From: Deinococcus roseus
Lineage (GTDB): Bacteria > Deinococcota > Deinococci > Deinococcales > Deinococcaceae
Assembly: GCF_014646895.1 (NCBI RefSeq)
Contig: NZ_BMOD01000020.1
Coordinates: 1 to 64,000, forward strand
DNA length: 64,000 nt
Direction of reading: 5' to 3'
Positions within the stretch are counted from its first letter, which is position 1. Each line of letters starts with the position of its first letter. This document shows positions 61,423 through 64,000 of the stretch, piece after piece. The translations under genes and the position numbers were made by a program. The notes below the pieces were generated by a model. The model did no database searches and was not told the DNA's origin. It was given only the letters and a program-made list of their open reading frames with translations.

Positions 61423-61458
61423 TGAAATGGAAGGATGCGCCAGGATCCTTCCATTTCA
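61423..61458. terminator. 14-bp perfect hairpin after the DsbA-like gene
   Basis: TGAAATGGAAGGAT (61423-61436) pairs with ATCCTTCCATTTCA (61445-61458) over an 8-nt loop. It is followed by an A-tract, not a T-tract, on the + strand, so termination is uncertain. Confidence 0.55.
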
Positions 61459-61511
61459 AAAAACACCCTTCAGAGATCAAACCTCTTGTTCTTCTGTCAC
61501 AGGCTCTAAAT

Positions 61512-62918
61512 CTACTGAATTTGCTCCATCATCTGCAGGTTGCTGTCCAGCATGTTGATGCCCTTTTTGGCATCTGCCAGCAGCAGGCCGCCTCCGGGCA
61601 TGGAGGTGATGTCCATGGGGGTGCCAAACTGCTGTTTTTTGACCACCTTCCAGCTTTTCAGGTCCACCTTGCTGACCCACCCGGAGCGGTCTGACAGGTA
61701 AGCCTGACCACTCGCCACCGTGATCTTGTCGGGGTGACCCTCCAGGGCCAGTTCCCGGGTGACTTTGTTGCCCTGCAGTTCCAGCAACCTCCCTGCATGG
61801 TCCAGCACCAGCACACCCGATCCATAAGCGCTCAGGGCCACAGGTTCCCCTTCCACATTCAGGGTGTTCTGCACCTGCAGGGTGGCTGGATTCACCAGGA
61901 AGATTTTGCCCTGGGTGTGGTGGGTGACCAGGAGCAAATTCCCCTGCTGCAAGATGGCATCCATGAATTCCTCACGGGGTATCTCCTGGGTGGGGGCCAG
62001 TTTGATTTCGGTGGTGTAGCCATCTTCCCGGATGAAAGTCAGGAAACCACTGAGGGCACACTTCACAAAAATCTGACCGTTGCGCACACTGAGACCACTG
62101 GCTCCAGCATGGATTTTGTGGGTGCGTTCCACACTGCGGGTCTGCACATTGATCACCGTCAGTTGCTGGTTGGCGGTGTCCAGCAGATAAACCCGATCCC
62201 CTTCAGCCACACCTTCTGTGAAGTAAGGGGCTTGTTCTGTGGGAACCGGGATGCCTGTGGCTTTGCCGTCCTCATCCAGAACCACCACCGGGGTTTTGCT
62301 TTCTGTGCTGTTGGCAAAGACCACATTCTTGCCCGCACTGACCACCACACTTGGATCCGGGGCCAGACGCGCACTGGCAGAGGGGGTCAGCAGGCTTCCC
62401 ACCCACAACACCCCGGCCACCGTTGCCGCCAGTCCCACACCCCACCACTGCAAGGACAGGGCACGCTTCTCAGGGGCATTTTTTTTGGCACTGGACAGCA
62501 AGTTGCTTTTCATTTCTGCTGGAGGATGGGTTCTGGGTGCACTGTGGGGCAGTGCAGTGACCACCAGGTCCATGTCCTCTGCATAATCGTGACAGTCCGG
62601 GCACTCGTCCAGATGCCGTTGCAATGCGCTCTGGTCTTCTGCTGGGAGGTTTTCGGTCAGGCGTTCCACCACCAGGGTCTGGGCCTGCTCGCAACTGAGG
62701 CCCCCATGCAAACGGGCAAACAACCCTGATTTGAGGTCAGCTGGCGCTTCCTGAACTTCAGTGACCAGCAAGCCCAGAAAGACCTCCTCCAGGTCTCTGG
62801 CATAGGCGTTGCAGTCCACGCAGGAATCCAGGTGAGCAAGAACTTCGGGATCGCTGTGCAGGGGAGACCCCTGGGACAGCAATTCCGCAATCCTCAGTTG
62901 TGCATCCTCACACTTCAT
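61512..62918 (-). CDS. Anti-sigma factor with two zinc-finger domains, membrane anchor and extracytoplasmic propeller
   Basis: 468 residues. Two consecutive zf-HC2 (ZAS-like) modules: HLDSCVDCNAYARDLEE (about 29-45) and HLDECPDCHDYAEDMDL (about 101-117), each with HxxxCxxC. A membrane helix (WWGVGLAATVAGVLWVGSLL, about 161-180) leads to an extracytoplasmic domain of repeated blade-like strands. It should hold the adjacent ECF sigma factor inactive; the outside domain is the likely sensor. The ATG overlaps the sigma-factor stop by 11 bp, so the pair is coupled. Confidence 0.88.
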   Translation of the reverse strand: MKCEDAQLRIAELLSQGSPLHSDPEVLAHLDSCVDCNAYARDLEEVFLGLLVTEVQEAPADLKSGLFARLHGGLSCEQAQTLVVERLTENLPAEDQSALQRHLDECPDCHDYAEDMDLVVTALPHSAPRTHPPAEMKSNLLSSAKKNAPEKRALSLQWWGVGLAATVAGVLWVGSLLTPSASARLAPDPSVVVSAGKNVVFANSTESKTPVVVLDEDGKATGIPVPTEQAPYFTEGVAEGDRVYLLDTANQQLTVINVQTRSVERTHKIHAGASGLSVRNGQIFVKCALSGFLTFIREDGYTTEIKLAPTQEIPREEFMDAILQQGNLLLVTHHTQGKIFLVNPATLQVQNTLNVEGEPVALSAYGSGVLVLDHAGRLLELQGNKVTRELALEGHPDKITVASGQAYLSDRSGWVSKVDLKSWKVVKKQQFGTPMDITSMPGGGLLLADAKKGINMLDSNLQMMEQIQ

Positions 62919-63474
62919 CCGCGATTCCTTTCAGGCCAGCACGCAATCTGTCCAGCGCATACTTCAGGCGGCTTTTGACGGTGCCAATGGGCACCCCCAT
63001 GGCTTCAGCGATCTCCTCACGGGACTGGCCTTTGAAATAGGCCCTTTCCACGGTCTCCCGGTGGGCCTCACTGAGTTGAGAGAGGGCCTGCCTGACCCGG
63101 TAGCCCAGCGCATCCAGTTCTGCCCGTTCCTGCAAAGAGAGGTTGGGGTCCTCGAAGGGCAAAAGTTCGCCCTCCTCGTTGTAAATGTCGCCTTCGTATT
63201 TGCGTTTGCGCAGGGTGTCAATGGAAAGGTTGCGCACCATGGTCATGAAAAAGGCCGCAAAACTGGCCCTGCCGGGATCAAAACTTCTGGGGTTGTTCCA
63301 GATTTTGAGGAAGGCGTCTTGCACCACTTCCTGGGCAGCATCCTGATCTTCGAGGGTGCGCAGTGCCAGCCCGTATGCAGCGTTCACATAACGGTCGTAC
63401 AATTCTGACAGGGCGCTTTCATCCCGTTTCTCAAAACGGACGATCAGCTCTGCGTCTGAAATGGGAGTAGACAT
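62908..63474 (-). CDS. ECF-type RNA polymerase sigma factor
   Basis: 188 residues. Region 2 (LSELYDRYVNAAYGLALRTLEDQDAAQEVVQDAFLKIW) and region 4 (LSEAHRETVERAYFKGQSREEIAEAMGVPIGTVKSRLKYALDRLR) are complete. It is close to the SigK-like subgroup whose partner is an RskA-type anti-sigma factor. The start at 63474 is 7 nt after TACACT, with TTGATG 17 bp further upstream. ATG 63507 with a GGAG site is a competing start that would add 11 residues. Confidence 0.9.
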   Translation of the reverse strand: MSTPISDAELIVRFEKRDESALSELYDRYVNAAYGLALRTLEDQDAAQEVVQDAFLKIWNNPRSFDPGRASFAAFFMTMVRNLSIDTLRKRKYEGDIYNEEGELLPFEDPNLSLQERAELDALGYRVRQALSQLSEAHRETVERAYFKGQSREEIAEAMGVPIGTVKSRLKYALDRLRAGLKGIADEV

Positions 63475-63481
63475 CTTCATC

Positions 63482-63510
63482 AGTGTACGGGCAGTCAGGG
63501 CGAGCATCAA
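63482..63510 (-). promoter_or_regulatory. Promoter of the sigma/anti-sigma operon
   Basis: On the minus strand TTGATG (63510-63505), 17-bp spacer, TACACT (63487-63482), 7 nt before the ATG at 63474. Confidence 0.6.
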
Positions 63511-63649
63511 ACACTCCTCATGATCCAGGTACGCAAACAGGCCCTGCAAAAGTTCAAACAAAAGCTCAAAACAGCCTTCAAAGTTCCAGCAGCCCGGCCT
63601 TCTCCTCAACCCACCACACCGCGCAACCAACACAGCACAAGGAGCAACA

Positions 63650-64000
63650 ATGTCCATTGATTCAGAACATGACCTGCTGGGCATGCAGCATGCCGGAAAA
63701 GTCGTTGCAGAAGCTTTGAAAGCCATGCAAAACGCCATTGAACCCGGAGTGACCCCTGCAGAATTGGATGAAATCTGCGGTCAGGTCTTCCGCAAATACG
63801 GAGCAGAATCTGCCCCCAGACAGGTGTATGGTGCCCCCGTCCATGCCTTCATCAGCGTCAATGAAGACGTGGTGCACGGCCTCCCCACCCCCCACCCCCT
63901 CAAAGCTGGAGATGTGGTGAAACTGGATGTCACCCCTAACGTGCAGGGCTACATTGCCGATGCTGCCATCACCGTGGCAGTGCCTCCGGCTTCCCCCCAG
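63650..64000 (+). CDS. map: Methionine aminopeptidase, type I (3' end cut by window)
   Basis: The first 117 residues are visible. MSIDSEHDLLGMQHAGKVVAEALKAM is the usual start of type I MAP. The His-containing segment ISVNEDVVHGLP, and KLDVTPNVQGYIADAAIT with two metal-binding Asp, are in place. The enzyme removes N-terminal Met from new proteins. AAGGAG lies 6 nt before the ATG. The normal next segments lie beyond the window. Confidence 0.88.
   Translation, partial: MSIDSEHDLLGMQHAGKVVAEALKAMQNAIEPGVTPAELDEICGQVFRKYGAESAPRQVYGAPVHAFISVNEDVVHGLPTPHPLKAGDVVKLDVTPNVQGYIADAAITVAVPPASPQ

Overview
The window reads as a chromosomal segment of a Deinococcus-type bacterium, probably a moderate-GC Deinococcus. 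This is inferred, not proven. The support is: SbcC/SbcD and a NurA-like nuclease; a standalone B12-binding mutase subunit; OmpH/Skp-type secreted proteins and small beta-barrels with signal peptides (a two-membrane envelope); and many genes with a TANNNT -10 box only 6-7 nt before the start codon, the leaderless-mRNA architecture documented in Deinococcus. No tRNA, rRNA, CRISPR array, prophage or insertion-sequence transposase was found. Both edge genes are cut (a secreted GH13 amylase on the left, methionine aminopeptidase on the right).

Layout. 0-10 kb: GH13 amylase with FN3 domains, APH-type kinase plus small membrane protein, two tandem Skp-like proteins, AcuB-like CBS-ACT protein, endonuclease III, zinc-ribbon coiled-coil protein, GNAT, and two small outer-membrane barrels. 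10-20 kb: B12-binding subunit with a carboxymuconolactone-decarboxylase-like partner, trpS-scpA, a lipoprotein subtilase followed by a TPR/HD-GYP protein, and sbcD-sbcC. 20-26 kb: PQQ beta-propeller, glycogen branching enzyme, hisB-hisH. 26-32 kb: the phosphate locus pstC-pstA-pstB-phoU, a metallo-beta-lactamase-fold gene on the opposite strand, then pstS. 32-42 kb: M19 dipeptidase, CoA-transferase with glutaryl-CoA dehydrogenase, a YgiB/YgiC-like pair, membrane HD-GYP protein, citrate synthase, class III aminotransferase. 42-52 kb: MliC-like protein, P-loop protein, FAH-family hydrolase, MFS transporter, glutaredoxin-like and YidB-like proteins, and a FadN-FadA pair separated by a small four-helix-bundle (S23/IVP) gene. 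52-64 kb: HAD phosphatase, DJ-1 plus cupin, TehA/SLAC1-type protein, beta-propeller protein, a second DJ-1 protein divergent from a LysR regulator, arylamine N-acetyltransferase, NurA-like nuclease, DsbA-like thioredoxin, anti-sigma/ECF-sigma pair, and map.

Two patterns look most worth pursuing. First, arrays of a degenerate heptamer (NNTC[AG]GC or its complement) occur at several intergenic sites. At two sites they form inverted arms: one pair encloses the S23/IVP gene that splits the fatty-acid beta-oxidation operon, the other encloses only about 20 bp. This resembles a full and an empty form of a small insertion element. Second, an 11-bp-phased GTCATGGA...GTCA motif, resembling a PhoB box, recurs upstream of pstS and in the pstC/metallo-hydrolase intergenic region. 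It predicts that the hydrolase belongs to the phosphate-starvation regulon.
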